Positions 39,615-49,730 of a stretch of DNA of 49,730 nucleotides are shown here, in pieces; the first letter of the stretch is position 1, and each line of letters opens with the position of its first letter. Source of the DNA: Chromatiales bacterium 21-64-14 (GTDB lineage: Bacteria > Pseudomonadota > Gammaproteobacteria > 21-64-14); assembly GCA_002255365.1 (NCBI GenBank), contig NCBI01000020.1, forward strand, positions 1 to 49,730. The letters run 5' to 3'. A model generated the notes under the pieces. That model was not told the DNA's origin and searched no databases. It saw only the letters and a program-made list of their open reading frames with translations. The position numbers and the translations under genes are program-made.

Positions 39615-40880
39615 ATGCCCTACGACAAGATTACCGTCCCGGCGGACGGCGTACCCATTGGCGCGGATTCTGGGGGCGGTCTCGTGGTGCCCGATCGGCC
39701 GATCATCCCGTACATTGAGGGAGACGGCATCGGGGTGGATGTCACGCCGGCTATGCACCGCGTGGTCGATGCTGCCGTGGAGACGGCCTACGGAAACCGG
39801 CGCCGGATCGCGTGGATGGAAATCTACGCAGGCGAGAAGGCGAACGCGGTCTACGGATCTGCGGTCTGGCTTCCAGACGAAACCCTGGATGCCATGCGGG
39901 AGTTCCGTGTCGCAATCAAAGGACCCTTGACCACGCCGGTGGGTGGTGGGATCCGGTCCCTGAACGTCACCATGCGCCAGCAGCTCGACCTCTACGTATG
40001 CCTGCGTCCGATACGGTATTTCCGCGGCACGCCTAGTCCCCTGCGGGAGCCCGGCAACACTGATATGGTGATTTTCCGGGAGAACTCGGAGGATATCTAC
40101 GCAGGTATCGAATGGGCGGCGGGCAGCCCCGAAGCGCAGCGCTTGATCGAGTTCCTGCAGCGCGATCTCGGGGTTACGCAGATCCGTTTTCCGGAGACCT
40201 CCGGCATCGGTATCAAGCCGGTGTCGCGGGACGGTACCCGCAGGCTGGTACGTAAGGCCTTGCAGTACGCGGTGGATAACCACTGTCCATCGGTGACCCT
40301 GGTGCACAAGGGAAACATCATGAAGTTCACCGAAGGTGCCTTCAAGAACTGGGGGTATGAATTGGCCCGCGAGGAATTTGGCGCGCGGGAGCTGGACGGC
40401 GGACCATGGTGGCACTTTCCGAATCCGGGGGGCGGCGGGGACATCGTGGTCAAGGATGTGATTGCGGACGCGTTTCTGCAGGAGATCCTCCTGCATCCGG
40501 CCGACTACAGCGTGATCGCCACCCTGAATCTGAACGGTGATTACATTTCCGACGCCCTGGCCGCCCAGGTGGGTGGGATCGGCATGGCACCGGGGGCGAA
40601 TCTCTCGGACCATGTCGGGTTGTTCGAAGCAACCCACGGAACGGCGCCCAAGTACGCGGGGAAGAACCAAGTCAACCCGGGTTCGCTGATTCTGTCGGCG
40701 GAGATGATGTTGCGCCACATGGGTTGGCACGAGGCGGCCGACCGTGTGCTGCAGGGCGTCGAACGGGCCATCGAGGCGAAGACGGTGACCTTCGACCTCG
40801 CGGAGCAGATGGCGGGCGCGACCCGGGTGAGTTGTTCGGGCTTTGCCGACGCGGTGATCCGCAGCTTGAAGGACGCCTGA
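39615..40880 (+). CDS. icd: NADP-dependent isocitrate dehydrogenase
   Basis: Isocitrate dehydrogenase of 421 residues, converting isocitrate to 2-oxoglutarate and CO2. The regulatory/substrate Ser is Ser115 in [13 protein letters not shown] (Ser113 in E. coli, target of AceK). Substrate arginines follow in [30 protein letters not shown] and [17 protein letters not shown] are the metal and cofactor regions, and Lys-Tyr in the latter favours NADP. The start at 39615 ([12 protein letters not shown]) has GGAG five bases upstream; the frame remains open to 39531. Follows the GGDEF-EAL gene by 99 bases and precedes clpS, as in several Gammaproteobacteria. Confidence 0.96.
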   Translation: MPYDKITVPADGVPIGADSGGGLVVPDRPIIPYIEGDGIGVDVTPAMHRVVDAAVETAYGNRRRIAWMEIYAGEKANAVYGSAVWLPDETLDAMREFRVAIKGPLTTPVGGGIRSLNVTMRQQLDLYVCLRPIRYFRGTPSPLREPGNTDMVIFRENSEDIYAGIEWAAGSPEAQRLIEFLQRDLGVTQIRFPETSGIGIKPVSRDGTRRLVRKALQYAVDNHCPSVTLVHKGNIMKFTEGAFKNWGYELAREEFGARELDGGPWWHFPNPGGGGDIVVKDVIADAFLQEILLHPADYSVIATLNLNGDYISDALAAQVGGIGMAPGANLSDHVGLFEATHGTAPKYAGKNQVNPGSLILSAEMMLRHMGWHEAADRVLQGVERAIEAKTVTFDLAEQMAGATRVSCSGFADAVIRSLKDA

Positions 40881-41235
40881 CGCGACGCTGTCGCCAGGCG
40901 GCTTTTGCGGCGGTGGATTTTACCTCTTGGGGGGGCTGCCGATACAGGGCATATAGGCGTGGGCGAGGGTGTTCCGCCGGTGTGGACGCGGTGCCAGAAC
41001 GGCCTTGGAACGCGCCGGTATGCGATATAATCGGCAGGTATTCAGATGAGCCACTTGTTCCGCTACACCCGCCCGTCGCGTTGCACCGGTATTTGGAATA
41101 TGGTAGCTCTAGTGCTGAGCGGTAAAGCGCGGTGCGGCGGGCTGGGAACGGCGGTTGGATCCGCGGGGTGGCCGATACCAAACGCGGTGGGCCGCGCCGG
41201 CAATCCGGGGCCTGTATCGGGTACAATGGGTAACC
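40881..41235. other. icd-clpS intergenic region
   Basis: 355 bases with no recognisable gene. It contains a candidate promoter for clpSA at 41005-41031 and a TACAAT at 41222-41227 just before clpS. No terminator with a T run was seen after icd. Confidence 0.4.
41005..41031 (+). promoter_or_regulatory. Candidate promoter for clpS-clpA
   Basis: TTGGAA (41005-41010) and a perfect TATAAT (41026-41031) with a short 15-base spacer. The perfect -10 in GC-rich surroundings is the main support. Leader of about 200 bases. Confidence 0.4.
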
Positions 41236-41556
41236 ATGGAGCACAAACGTGGGTCAAATCAGGACGACGGACTGGCGGTCGAGGAGGCGAAGCCGAAGCT
41301 CAAGCGCCCGCCCCTCTACAAGGTCGTTTTGCTGAACGACGACTACACGCCCATGGAGTTCGTCGTGCAGGTGCTTGAGGAGTTCTTCGCAATGAGCCGT
41401 ACCAAGGCTACCCAGATCATGCTACACGTACATACGCGGGGCAAAGGGGTGTGCGGGGTGTTTACCCGGGAGATCGCCGAGACCAAGGTGGCCCAGGTGA
41501 ACGAGTTCTCGCGCCGCAATCAACATCCGCTGTTGTGTACCATGGAGGAGGCCTAG
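41236..41556 (+). CDS. clpS: ATP-dependent Clp protease adaptor ClpS
   Basis: ClpS of 106 residues, the N-recognin that binds N-terminal Leu, Phe, Trp or Tyr and hands substrates to ClpAP. The fold's signature runs [20 protein letters not shown] (with the Asn-Asp pair of the binding pocket), [38 protein letters not shown]. The His in MLHVHTRG is the ligand-contact His. The frame extends to 41155, but MEHKRG at 41236 starts a flexible N-terminal tail of normal length. clpA follows 27 bases later. With aat and bpt in the same window, the Leu-based N-degron pathway is nearly complete. Confidence 0.96.
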   Translation: MEHKRGSNQDDGLAVEEAKPKLKRPPLYKVVLLNDDYTPMEFVVQVLEEFFAMSRTKATQIMLHVHTRGKGVCGVFTREIAETKVAQVNEFSRRNQHPLLCTMEEA

Positions 41557-41583
41557 GGCCGTCTCCCACGTGAGGTAAGTGCC

Positions 41584-43842
41584 ATGTTGAGCAAGGAACT
41601 GGAATTTACCCTGAATCTCGCCTTCAAGGAGGCGCGGGAGAAGCGGCACGAATTCATGACGGTCGAGCACCTGCTGCTCGCGCTGCTCGATAACCCCACC
41701 GCGGCGGAGGTCCTGCGGGCATGCGGCGCCGACCTGGAGCGCCTCAAGAAGGATTTGGGTGGATTCCTGGAAGAGACCACCCCTTTGCTGCCGATCCATG
41801 ATCCACGCGAGACCCAGCCCACGCTTGCCTTCCAGCGGGTGCTGCAGCGCGCCGTGTTCCATGTGCAGTCCGCGGGCAACAAGGAAGTGACCGGCGCCAA
41901 TGTGCTGGTTGCGATCTTCAGCGAGCAGGAATCGCAGGCGGTCTACTTCCTGAACAAACAGAACATCACCCGTCTCGACGTGGTGAATTATATTGCCCAT
42001 GGCATTTCCAAGGTCCATGGCGACGATGACAACATGTCCGCGGCCCCGGCCGAGGAAGAGCACGGCGCCGAGAGCCCCAGCAAGCGCCCGCTCGAGACCT
42101 TCGCCACGAATCTGAACCAGCTTGCGCGGCAGGGCAAGATCGACCCCTTGATCGGACGGCGTGCGGAAATCGAACGCACGATCCAGATTCTGTGTCGGCG
42201 GCGCAAGAATAATCCGCTATTTGTCGGCGAGGCGGGTGTCGGAAAGACCGCTATCGCCGAGGGTCTCGCCAAGATGATAGTGGACGGCGAGGTGCCGGAA
42301 ATACTCAGTACCAGTACTATTTACGCCCTGGATCTCGGCACGCTGGTGGCTGGGACGAAGTATCGCGGAGATTTCGAGAAGCGCCTGAAGGGTGTCCTGG
42401 CGCAACTGCGCAAAGAGCCGGGCGCGATCCTGTTCATCGACGAGATCCATACCGTCATTGGGGCCGGCGCGGCGTCCGGCGGCGTTATGGACGCATCCAA
42501 TCTGATCAAGCCCATGCTGGCGTCCGGCGACCTGAAGTGTGTCGGTTCCACCACGTATCAGGAGTACCGTGGCATTTTCGAAAAGGACCGGGCCCTGGCG
42601 CGCCGATTCCAGAAGATCGATATTTCCGAGCCTACCGTGGAAGAAACAGTGCAGATTCTGCGCGGGCTCAAGAGCCGCTTTGAGGACCATCATGGCGTCA
42701 AGTACTCGGTGCGGGCATTGCGCGCCGCGGCTGAACTCGCCGACCGCTACATCAACGACCGGCACCTGCCGGACAAAGCCATCGACGTGATCGATGAGGC
42801 GGGCGCCCGTCAGCGTCTGCAGCCACCGTCGCGGCGCAAGAAGACCGTCGGGGTGGGCGATATCGAGGATATCGTGGCCCGGATCGCCCGCATTCCCCCC
42901 AAAAGCGTATCGGCCTCCGACAAGGACGTGCTGCGCACGCTGCAACGTGACCTGAAGATGGTGATCTTCGGACAGGACATCGCCATCGAGACGCTGGCGG
43001 GCGCCATCAAGATGGCGCGTTCGGGCCTCGGAAATCCTCAAACGCCGATCGGCGCATTTCTGTTCGCGGGGCCCACCGGAGTTGGCAAGACGGAGGTTAC
43101 CCGGCAGCTTGCCCGGATCATGGGGATCGAACTGATCCGTTTCGATATGTCGGAGTACATGGAACGGCATACGGTTTCGCGCCTGATCGGCGCGCCGCCG
43201 GGCTACGTTGGATTCGACCAAGGTGGATTGCTGACCGAGGCCATCATAAAAAATCCCCACGCGGTGTTGTTGCTGGATGAGATCGAGAAGGCGCACCCGG
43301 ACGTTTTCAATCTGCTGCTGCAGGTGATGGACCACGGGACTCTCACGGACAACAATGGCCGTAAGGCGGATTTCCGCAACGTCATCATCGTGATGACCAC
43401 CAACGCGGGAGCGGAGCAGATGAGTCGCCCGTCGGTGGGGTTCACGCACCAGGATCATACCGCGGACGGGATGGAGATTATCCGCAGGACCTTCAGTCCC
43501 GAGTTCCGCAACCGGCTGGACGCGGTCATCCAGTTCCAGCCCCTCGACGCCGCAACCATCGCCCACGTGGTGGACAAGTTCATCTTTGAACTCGAGGCCC
43601 AGCTTCAGGAAAAGGGTGTGGCGCTGGAGGTGGATCAGGAGGCCCGCGCGTGGCTGGCGGAGCGCGGTTACGATCCGAAGATGGGTGCCCGGCCCATGGC
43701 TCGGGTGATCCAGGAACACATCAAAAAGCCGTTGGCCGAAGAATTGCTGTTTGGTCGGCTCTCCGAGGGAGGTTACCTGAAGATCCGGGTGGAAGGGGGT
43801 GCGCTTGCCTTCGCGATCGAGGAGGAGGAAGCGGTACCGTGA
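41584..43842 (+). CDS. clpA: ATP-dependent Clp protease ATP-binding subunit ClpA
   Basis: ClpA of 752 residues, a hexameric AAA+ unfoldase that feeds ClpP. The N-domain ([20 protein letters not shown]) binds ClpS; then the first AAA+ module with Walker [10 protein letters not shown] (about 215) and the Walker B FIDEIHTV, and the second with GPTGVGKTE (about 496) and [13 protein letters not shown]. The ClpP loop region is [19 protein letters not shown] nearby. Follows clpS by 27 bases. The 264-base gap after it (43843-44106), convergent with infA, has no recognisable tRNA or terminator. Confidence 0.97.
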   Translation: MLSKELEFTLNLAFKEAREKRHEFMTVEHLLLALLDNPTAAEVLRACGADLERLKKDLGGFLEETTPLLPIHDPRETQPTLAFQRVLQRAVFHVQSAGNKEVTGANVLVAIFSEQESQAVYFLNKQNITRLDVVNYIAHGISKVHGDDDNMSAAPAEEEHGAESPSKRPLETFATNLNQLARQGKIDPLIGRRAEIERTIQILCRRRKNNPLFVGEAGVGKTAIAEGLAKMIVDGEVPEILSTSTIYALDLGTLVAGTKYRGDFEKRLKGVLAQLRKEPGAILFIDEIHTVIGAGAASGGVMDASNLIKPMLASGDLKCVGSTTYQEYRGIFEKDRALARRFQKIDISEPTVEETVQILRGLKSRFEDHHGVKYSVRALRAAAELADRYINDRHLPDKAIDVIDEAGARQRLQPPSRRKKTVGVGDIEDIVARIARIPPKSVSASDKDVLRTLQRDLKMVIFGQDIAIETLAGAIKMARSGLGNPQTPIGAFLFAGPTGVGKTEVTRQLARIMGIELIRFDMSEYMERHTVSRLIGAPPGYVGFDQGGLLTEAIIKNPHAVLLLDEIEKAHPDVFNLLLQVMDHGTLTDNNGRKADFRNVIIVMTTNAGAEQMSRPSVGFTHQDHTADGMEIIRRTFSPEFRNRLDAVIQFQPLDAATIAHVVDKFIFELEAQLQEKGVALEVDQEARAWLAERGYDPKMGARPMARVIQEHIKKPLAEELLFGRLSEGGYLKIRVEGGALAFAIEEEEAVP

Positions 43843-44106
43843 GGAACGCCGATCCCCTGTCTTCGCGTTGACCAACGCCGGTCGGTTTCATCGCGAACGC
43901 AGGCAGGGCCCATGTGCCGCCGGGTGATCATGGGTGCCGTTTACGCCGCTGTCGGTCCGGTCTGTAGTGACTTCCATCCACCCTTGCCACTATCCGCGAT
44001 GCGAACGGCCTGGTCCGGTCACAAGGTCCGGATCTCGAGACAAGCGCGCTATTCGGCTTAACAAGGGGTTGGACGGATTGATGCGCGCCGCGGGGCGGCC
44101 AGGGGT

Positions 44107-44325
44107 TTACTTGGTCCGGTAGACGATCCGGCCCTTGGTGAGGTCGTAGGGAGTAAGCTGCACCGTCACCTTGTCGCCGGTCAGGATCCGGATATAGTGC
44201 TTGCGCATCTTGCCGGAGATGTGCGCGGTCACCCGGTGACCGTTTTCCAGTTCGACTCGAAACATGGTGTTCGGCAGGGTTTCGACTACTGTCCCTTCCA
44301 TTTCGATGTGATCTTCTTTCGCCAT
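44107..44325 (-). CDS. infA: Translation initiation factor IF-1
   Basis: IF1 of 72 residues, an OB-fold protein occupying the ribosomal A site during initiation. Sequence features: [60 protein letters not shown] and LTKGRIVYR at the end, all standard. A much longer open frame in another phase runs through here (44107-45129 in the same phase as this C terminus), but only the ATG at 44325 gives IF1; GGGA precedes it. Last gene of the minus-strand trxB-to-infA run, converging on clpA. Confidence 0.98.
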   Translation of the reverse strand: MAKEDHIEMEGTVVETLPNTMFRVELENGHRVTAHISGKMRKHYIRILTGDKVTVQLTPYDLTKGRIVYRTK

Positions 44326-44446
44326 GGTGTCCCGCTTCAGGGCGGCCGGCCCGCGTGGATCGGGTTCGGGCCATCCGCTGGTGAGTGAATCCGGCCATTC
44401 TATGCGAATTGGGCCCGGGAACCAATACAGTCGGTGGGAAAAGACC

Positions 44447-45184
44447 TCACGCGCAAGGGATAGGACGCTGCCACGAGCCGCCGCGGTACACCTCAAATGG
44501 ACGGAATTGATCCTTGTAGCGCATCTTGGCGCACTCTCGTATCCAGTAGCCCAGGTAAAGCCATCGATAGCCCCGGTGGCGCGCCTCCTGGATCTGCCAC
44601 AGGATGGCATAGGTGCCCAGGCCGCGGGCGGGGCAGTCGGGGTCGTAATAGGTGTAGACCGCTGAGAGGGCGTCGTCCAAATGATCCACCACGGCCACCG
44701 CCAATAGTTCGTTGGCGTGGCGGAACTCGTAAAAGCGCGTGTCGCTCCAGGCGCTGGTGAGGAACCCGGTGTAGCGGCGTGGGTCGGGGTCGTCCATGCC
44801 GCCCCCGGAGTGGCGGTGGGCCATGTAGCGCCGGTAGAGGCGAAAATGCTCGTCATAATGGCCCGGCTCAACGGCCCGTACCCGCAAGTCCTGATTGTGT
44901 GCCACGCAGCGGCGATGGTTACGCCGGGCGTGGAATTCAGCCACCGGGATGCGCACCGGCACACAGGCGTCGCAGCGGGGGCAGGCGGGGCGATACAGAT
45001 AGGGCCCACTGCGTCGGAAGCCATAGGGCGCCAGTTGACTGTAGAGCGTGTTGGTGACGGTGGCGGTGGGGTCGGCGAACAGCGACAGGGACTGCCGTCC
45101 TGGAAGATAGCTGCAAGGGTGCTCCGCACTGGCGTAGAACGATAGCTGGCGCAAGTCAGAGGCTTGAGGTGCGGTTCCGGTCAT
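44447..45184 (-). CDS. bpt: Aspartate/glutamate leucyltransferase (Bpt)
   Basis: Bpt of 245 residues, which transfers Leu from Leu-tRNA to N-terminal Asp or Glu, making them N-degrons for ClpS. It is a relative of eukaryotic ATE1. Signs of the family: [35 protein letters not shown], a [17 protein letters not shown] cysteine cluster, [16 protein letters not shown] and [19 protein letters not shown]. The frame extends upstream to 45316; [14 protein letters not shown] at 45184 is the family start. Between aat and infA, the normal place. Confidence 0.95.
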   Translation of the reverse strand: MTGTAPQASDLRQLSFYASAEHPCSYLPGRQSLSLFADPTATVTNTLYSQLAPYGFRRSGPYLYRPACPRCDACVPVRIPVAEFHARRNHRRCVAHNQDLRVRAVEPGHYDEHFRLYRRYMAHRHSGGGMDDPDPRRYTGFLTSAWSDTRFYEFRHANELLAVAVVDHLDDALSAVYTYYDPDCPARGLGTYAILWQIQEARHRGYRWLYLGYWIRECAKMRYKDQFRPFEVYRGGSWQRPIPCA

Positions 45185-45361
45185 GACGCTGCCTATGACA
45201 GACTTCAGGGCCGATGGCCGGAACCAGCGACGCCGAGTTGGAAAAGGCAACGCTTCCAGCCCCCGCCCCCGGTGCCAGTAAGCCTGCGGCACGTTTAAAA
45301 GCCTAACACAAGGCACCCCCGGGCGCTCCCCCGGTCATATGGGTGCGGTCCCGGGTGCGCC

Positions 45362-46090
45362 TCAGGCTTGTCCCTGCAATCCGATCCCCGGATCCAGGTG
45401 CCAGGGCGGGGGTTGGCCGGGGATCGCGCACCAGTGGTGCAGCAACTCGATAAAGCGTCCGCGTTCCAGATCCTCGGCACCCAAGCTGTAGAGATGCTGT
45501 GAGGGGACCTGGCCGTCGATCACGGCGTAGTCCCAGGCCCGCAACTGTTGCACCAAAAAATAGAACGCGACCTTAGACGCATCGGGTCGGCGGCTGAACA
45601 TCGACTCGCCGAAAAATACCCGGCCCAGGGCGACTCCGTACAGTCCCCCCACTAGTTCGCCGTCACACCATGCCTCGGCGGAATGGACGACCCCGCTGCG
45701 GTGCAGCGCGCAATAGGCGTCACGCATCTCGCGCGTGATCCAGGTGCCGTCCTGTCCCGGACGGGGCTCCGCGCAGCGCGTGATCACCGCTTCGAAGGCC
45801 TGATCCAGGGTCACCCGATAGGTCCCTTTGCGCAATGTCTTGCGTAGGCTGCGCGAGACCCGGAGCCGGTCCGGGAATAGCACCGCGCGTGGATCCGGAG
45901 ACCACCATAGGAGAGGCTGGCCTTCGCTGTACCACGGAAATACACCATGCCGATAGGCGCGGATCAGGCGCCTGGGCGAGAGGTCACCGCCCACCGCCAG
46001 GAGACCCTCGGGTTGGCGCAATGCATAACGCACGTCCGGGAACGGGCTCTCGGTGTCGTTGGGATCCAGCCAAAAGAGGTTCAGTGCCAT
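45362..46090 (-). CDS. aat: Leucyl/phenylalanyl-tRNA-protein transferase Aat
   Basis: Aat of 242 residues, adding Leu or Phe from tRNA to N-terminal Lys or Arg, creating a ClpS-recognised N-degron. Family motifs are [71 protein letters not shown]-like [18 protein letters not shown] and FFGESMFSR. The open frame extends to 46177, but the ATG at 46090 ([12 protein letters not shown]) is the family start. Lies downstream of the FemAB/GNAT-like gene. Confidence 0.95.
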   Translation of the reverse strand: MALNLFWLDPNDTESPFPDVRYALRQPEGLLAVGGDLSPRRLIRAYRHGVFPWYSEGQPLLWWSPDPRAVLFPDRLRVSRSLRKTLRKGTYRVTLDQAFEAVITRCAEPRPGQDGTWITREMRDAYCALHRSGVVHSAEAWCDGELVGGLYGVALGRVFFGESMFSRRPDASKVAFYFLVQQLRAWDYAVIDGQVPSQHLYSLGAEDLERGRFIELLHHWCAIPGQPPPWHLDPGIGLQGQA

Positions 46091-46133
46091 GCCCGCCGTG
46101 AGCGCGCACCGCCCAGCGGCGTCCGCGCGCCGG

Positions 46134-47270
46134 TCATGGAGCCGCCTTGAAAGGGGTATGAGCCCGCATTTCCGCAATATAGCACGTCATTTCCTGACGC
46201 TCGTGTTCGAGGAACCGGGCGATGCTCTGACGGAACCCCGGATGGGCGATCCAGTGCATGGAGGCGGTCGCGGTGGGTTCGAAGCCCCGCCAAATTTTGT
46301 GTTCGCCCTGGGCGCCGGGTTGGAAATGCCGCAGGCCGTGGCGAATGCAATACTCGATACCCTGATAGTAGCAGGCCTCGAAATGCAGCCCGTCGTAGGT
46401 ATCGTCGCATCCCCAGTGGCGTCCATACAGGGTGTCGTCCGAGCGGAAGCACAGTGCCCCGGCCACGTCGCGGCCGCCACATGCAGCCAGCACCAGTACG
46501 ACCCGGTCTCCAAGGGTGCGCGCCACTTCCGCGAAGAACCCTTCGCTGAGAGTGGGTACGCCGCCATGGCGGTGAAACGTGGCCGCATAGAAACGGTGGA
46601 AGGTGGACCAATCCGCGCCGCAGGTCTCGTGCCCATGGAGTACGCGGACCTCTACGTTCTGCTCCGCCACGCGACGCCGCTCCCGGCGGACTTTCTTGCG
46701 TCGTTCGGAGTTGAACGTAGCGAGGAAATCATCGAAGTCCCGATAGCCGGGATTGTGCCAGTGGAACTGGCAGCCGGTCCGTAACAGCAGACCTTGATGC
46801 GTCAGCAGTGCGTCGTCCGAACTGCTGGTAAACAGCCAGTGCAGGCTTGACACGCGCAGGCGGCGCGCCTCCTCCACGGCTGCTGTCACCAGCGCTAGCC
46901 CAGCAGTCTCGTGATGTCCGGGTGCGGTGAGCATCCGCGGACCGGGCGCCGGTGTGTAGGGGATCGCGGCCACCAGTTTGGGATAGTAGGGCATCCCCGC
47001 CCGTTCGCACGCGTCGGCCCAGGCCCAGTCGAATACGAACTCGCCGTAGGAATTGTCTTTTAGATAGAGCGGAGCCGCCCCGACCAGGCGCTGATCCGCG
47101 TCGTAGCAAGCGAGGTGGTGGGGCAACCAGCCGAAACGCCGGCCGACCGCGTCGTGGTGCTCCAACGCGGACAGAAACTCGTGGCGCAGGAAGGGATATC
47201 CGCCTTCCACCAGGCCGTTCCACTGGTCGGCGGGAATTTCATCCAGACAGGCGTGTGTTTGGGTGTGCAT
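46134..47270 (-). CDS. GNAT/FemAB-like protein of the DUF482 (COG3146) family
   Basis: Cytoplasmic protein of 378 residues from a widespread uncharacterised family with a double-GNAT, FemAB-like fold. Features: [82 protein letters not shown] (a conserved basic stretch), [20 protein letters not shown] and [17 protein letters not shown]. FemAB-type enzymes use aminoacyl-tRNA, and this gene lies in a block with two other aminoacyl-tRNA-protein transferases (aat, bpt), which suggests, but does not prove, a related reaction. ATG at 47270. aat follows 43 bases later. Confidence 0.88.
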   Translation of the reverse strand: MHTQTHACLDEIPADQWNGLVEGGYPFLRHEFLSALEHHDAVGRRFGWLPHHLACYDADQRLVGAAPLYLKDNSYGEFVFDWAWADACERAGMPYYPKLVAAIPYTPAPGPRMLTAPGHHETAGLALVTAAVEEARRLRVSSLHWLFTSSSDDALLTHQGLLLRTGCQFHWHNPGYRDFDDFLATFNSERRKKVRRERRRVAEQNVEVRVLHGHETCGADWSTFHRFYAATFHRHGGVPTLSEGFFAEVARTLGDRVVLVLAACGGRDVAGALCFRSDDTLYGRHWGCDDTYDGLHFEACYYQGIEYCIRHGLRHFQPGAQGEHKIWRGFEPTATASMHWIAHPGFRQSIARFLEHERQEMTCYIAEMRAHTPFKAAP

Positions 47271-47387
47271 TGGGGACAGCTATGCCGTAAGCCCGTCGTT
47301 GGCTGGGTCCCGCGGCATCGAATCGGACCGGACCGCCGTGACGCTGGCGCCGATCTCCCCGGACCGCAGAGGCCCAGAACCGCGGCG

Positions 47388-48353
<966 letters not shown>

Positions 48354-48560
48354 TCACTCCACCGTGTATGGCGAAGGTGCATCAGCCCAGGCCAACGGCC
48401 CTGCGGGCGTGCGCCGCCGAAGCAGTGTCCTACGGTCCCTGGGGGTTGGACACGCGAGTGGATCGACTTGCTCCGGGGCCGACTACGGGATGTGCGCCGG
48501 AGGTGCGCGTCAGGCAGGGCGATTGTACGGAATCGGCCGCGTTGGGTCAAAGGAGAGGCG

Positions 48561-49616
48561 ATGCGTATCGGCGTTCCACGGGAGCGCAAGGTCCTTGAGG
48601 GCCGCGTAGGACTGGTTCCGGATGCCTGCGCCGAACTGGTACGTGACGGACACGCCGTATACCTGGAGCGCGGCGCGGGTGTACTCAGCGGATTCGACGA
48701 CGCCGCCTATCGGGACGTGGGAGCGCAGATCGCCGCCGACGCTTCGGTGCTGTATCGCAGCGCCGAGCTGATCGTGAAGGTCAAGGAGCCCACCGAACCG
48801 GACCTTTCCCTGCTGCGCCCCGAACACCGATTGTTCTGTTATCTCCATCTGGCCGCCAATGCCGAGCTCGCCGAACGCCTGTGCCGGATCGGTCTCACCG
48901 CCGTGGCCTTCGAGACCGTGGAGGCCCATGGCGGGCTGCCCTTGCTGGCGCCCATGAGCGAGATCGCGGGGCGGCTCGCAGTCCAGATCGGCACCCAGCT
49001 TTTGCACCACCCGCAGGGAGGCAAGGGGGTGTTGTTGGGGGGATTACCCGGGGTCGAGCGCGGTCGTGTCGTGATCCTCGGTGCTGGGGTGGCGGGGGGC
49101 AGCGCGGCGGCGGCCGCTGCGGCGCTGGGGGCGGAGGTGACCGTGTTTGATCGGGTGCCCGATAAATTGGCGCGGATGCGCGCCCTGGGCGCTAATGTGA
49201 ACGCACTGTATGCCTATGGTGGGGCGGTGCGCCAAGCGGTGACGGGCGCGGACCTGCTGATCGGCGCCGTCCTGGTCACCGGGCGGCGGGCACCCCACGT
49301 AGTGGACGCGGCGACGGTGGGCGCCATGGCCTCCGGCAGCGTAGTGATGGATATCTCTGTGGATCAGGGGGGGTGCATTGAGACCACCCGCGCTACGGAT
49401 TACGAGAACCCCACCTATCTGTGGGAGGGAATTGTGCACTTCGCGGTAACCAATATGCCCGGTGCCGTGCCGCGCAGTGCCTCCCAGGCCCTGTCCGCAG
49501 CCCTGATCCCGTATGTGCGGGCCATCGCCCGCGAGGACTGGGAAACGGACCCCGTCCTGCGCGCCGGCGTCAACGTCCAGAGGGGCGTCCTGGTCCACCC
49601 CGCGTTGATTGATTAA
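48561..49616 (+). CDS. ald: Alanine dehydrogenase, C terminus apparently replaced at IS30 junction
   Basis: Alanine dehydrogenase of 351 residues, interconverting L-alanine and pyruvate/ammonia with NAD. It begins MRIGVPRERKVLEGRVGL; the catalytic Lys and His lie in VKVKEPT and CYLHLAAN; the NAD-binding fold shows VVILGAGVAGGSAAAAAAAL, followed by VFDRVPDKLARMRAL; AVTNMPGAVPRSAS is also typical. The ATG at 48561 follows AAAGGAGAGGCG, a strong site. The usual protein is around 370 residues; this one ends GVNVQRGVLVHPALID, and the last three codons plus stop lie at the probable edge of the IS30-family element. The missing C-terminal helix may be tolerated, but activity is uncertain. Confidence 0.93.
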   Translation: MRIGVPRERKVLEGRVGLVPDACAELVRDGHAVYLERGAGVLSGFDDAAYRDVGAQIAADASVLYRSAELIVKVKEPTEPDLSLLRPEHRLFCYLHLAANAELAERLCRIGLTAVAFETVEAHGGLPLLAPMSEIAGRLAVQIGTQLLHHPQGGKGVLLGGLPGVERGRVVILGAGVAGGSAAAAAAALGAEVTVFDRVPDKLARMRALGANVNALYAYGGAVRQAVTGADLLIGAVLVTGRRAPHVVDAATVGAMASGSVVMDISVDQGGCIETTRATDYENPTYLWEGIVHFAVTNMPGAVPRSASQALSAALIPYVRAIAREDWETDPVLRAGVNVQRGVLVHPALID

Positions 49617-49730
49617 TTGCAATAAATTCATGGGCGCGCTCAAATCCCAAGTGCAACAATTTTAGGGGATAATGTTGCATGGGAAAAATCTACGAGCAAT
49701 TGAGTATTGAAGAGCGGGCGATGATTCAAA
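49605..49730 (+). mobile_element. Left end of an IS30-family insertion sequence (cut by the window)
   Basis: A sharp drop in GC begins after the ald codons for His-Pro-Ala (49596-49604). About 75 bases later a transposase-like ORF begins. The exact left edge, terminal inverted repeat and target duplication cannot be fixed because the right end is outside the window. TGCAACA (49652-49658) and TGTTGCA (49673-49679) form an inverted repeat around GATAAT (49668-49673). Confidence 0.55.
49679..49730 (+). CDS. IS30-family transposase, N-terminal fragment
   Basis: Only the first 17 codons are in the window: MGKIYEQLSIEERAMIQ. This resembles the N terminus of IS30-type transposases, which begin with a short tail and the L-S/T-x-E-E-R-x-x-I motif leading into a helix-turn-helix. 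The ATG directly follows GATAAT and lies inside a TGCAACA/TGTTGCA inverted repeat, with no visible ribosome-binding site, so expression may rely on a leaderless transcript or read-through. The call rests on very little sequence. Confidence 0.6.
   Translation, partial: MGKIYEQLSIEERAMIQ

Noticed and set aside
43843..44106. Possible tRNA-Ser gene between clpA and infA, as in E. coli
   Set aside because: Neither strand shows a tRNA acceptor/T-arm pattern; only several GGTCCGG copies that do not form a fold.

Overview
The window is about 49.7 kb of a high-GC proteobacterial chromosome. Its core gene orders (rimP-nusA-infB-rbfA-truB-rpsO-pnp, lptF-lptG, nudJ-mnmA-hflD with purB, clpS-clpA-infA-bpt-aat-trxB) and the E. 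coli-like sequences of NudJ, HflD, LptF/G and RoxA point to Gammaproteobacteria. It is probably an environmental lineage near Chromatiales/Acidiferrobacterales, but that placement is an inference. No rRNA, tRNA or CRISPR array was seen.

Layout. (1) 1-11.2 kb is accessory. It holds a low-GC Sel1-repeat lipoprotein with a decayed archaemetzincin-like domain, an IS21 istA remnant, a secreted metallo-beta-lactamase-fold hydrolase, a small glycan/lipid cassette (glycosyltransferase, polysaccharide deacetylase, UPF0104 flippase-like protein), and a two-gene secreted module (beta-propeller plus a large modular lipoprotein with a hexanucleotide-repeat hinge). (2) 11.3-20.1 kb is the translation/RNA operon. 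A strong sigma70-type promoter is followed by two terminator-like hairpins before rimP, the second matching the known rimP leader; nusA, infB, rbfA, truB, rpsO (own promoter) and pnp follow, closed by a textbook terminator. (3) 20.2-22.4 kb carries lptF and lptG. (4) 22.5-26.8 kb holds poorly described genes: a short secretin-like protein, a PLD-like DUF7931-type protein, a zinc-site-less AstE/aspartoacylase relative, a GNAT enzyme and the ribosomal oxygenase RoxA. (5) 27.3-39.5 kb carries two large GGDEF-EAL membrane proteins flanking a minus-strand block nudJ-mnmA-hflD-acnA-purB. (6) 39.6-49.7 kb holds icd, clpS-clpA, then minus-strand trxB, a FemAB/GNAT-like gene, aat, bpt and infA, then ald, whose 3' end abuts the left end of an IS30-family element cut off by the window edge.

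How the genes work together. The RNA/translation operon covers ribosome maturation (RimP, RbfA), antitermination (NusA), initiation (IF2; IF1 elsewhere), pseudouridylation, S15 and mRNA decay. ClpS/ClpA with the Aat and Bpt transferases form a complete N-degron pathway: the transferases add Leu to protein N termini, ClpS recognises them and ClpAP unfolds them (clpP is not in the window). acnA and icd supply consecutive TCA steps. The accessory genes mostly act at the cell envelope.

The less ordinary material is the two catalytically decayed enzymes (archaemetzincin-like and AstE-like), the secretin-like/PLD-like pair, the layered leader before rimP, a striking unassigned hairpin at 26977-27014, and the apparent clipping of ald by an IS30 element. 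All functional calls rest on motif recognition by eye; no database search was run.
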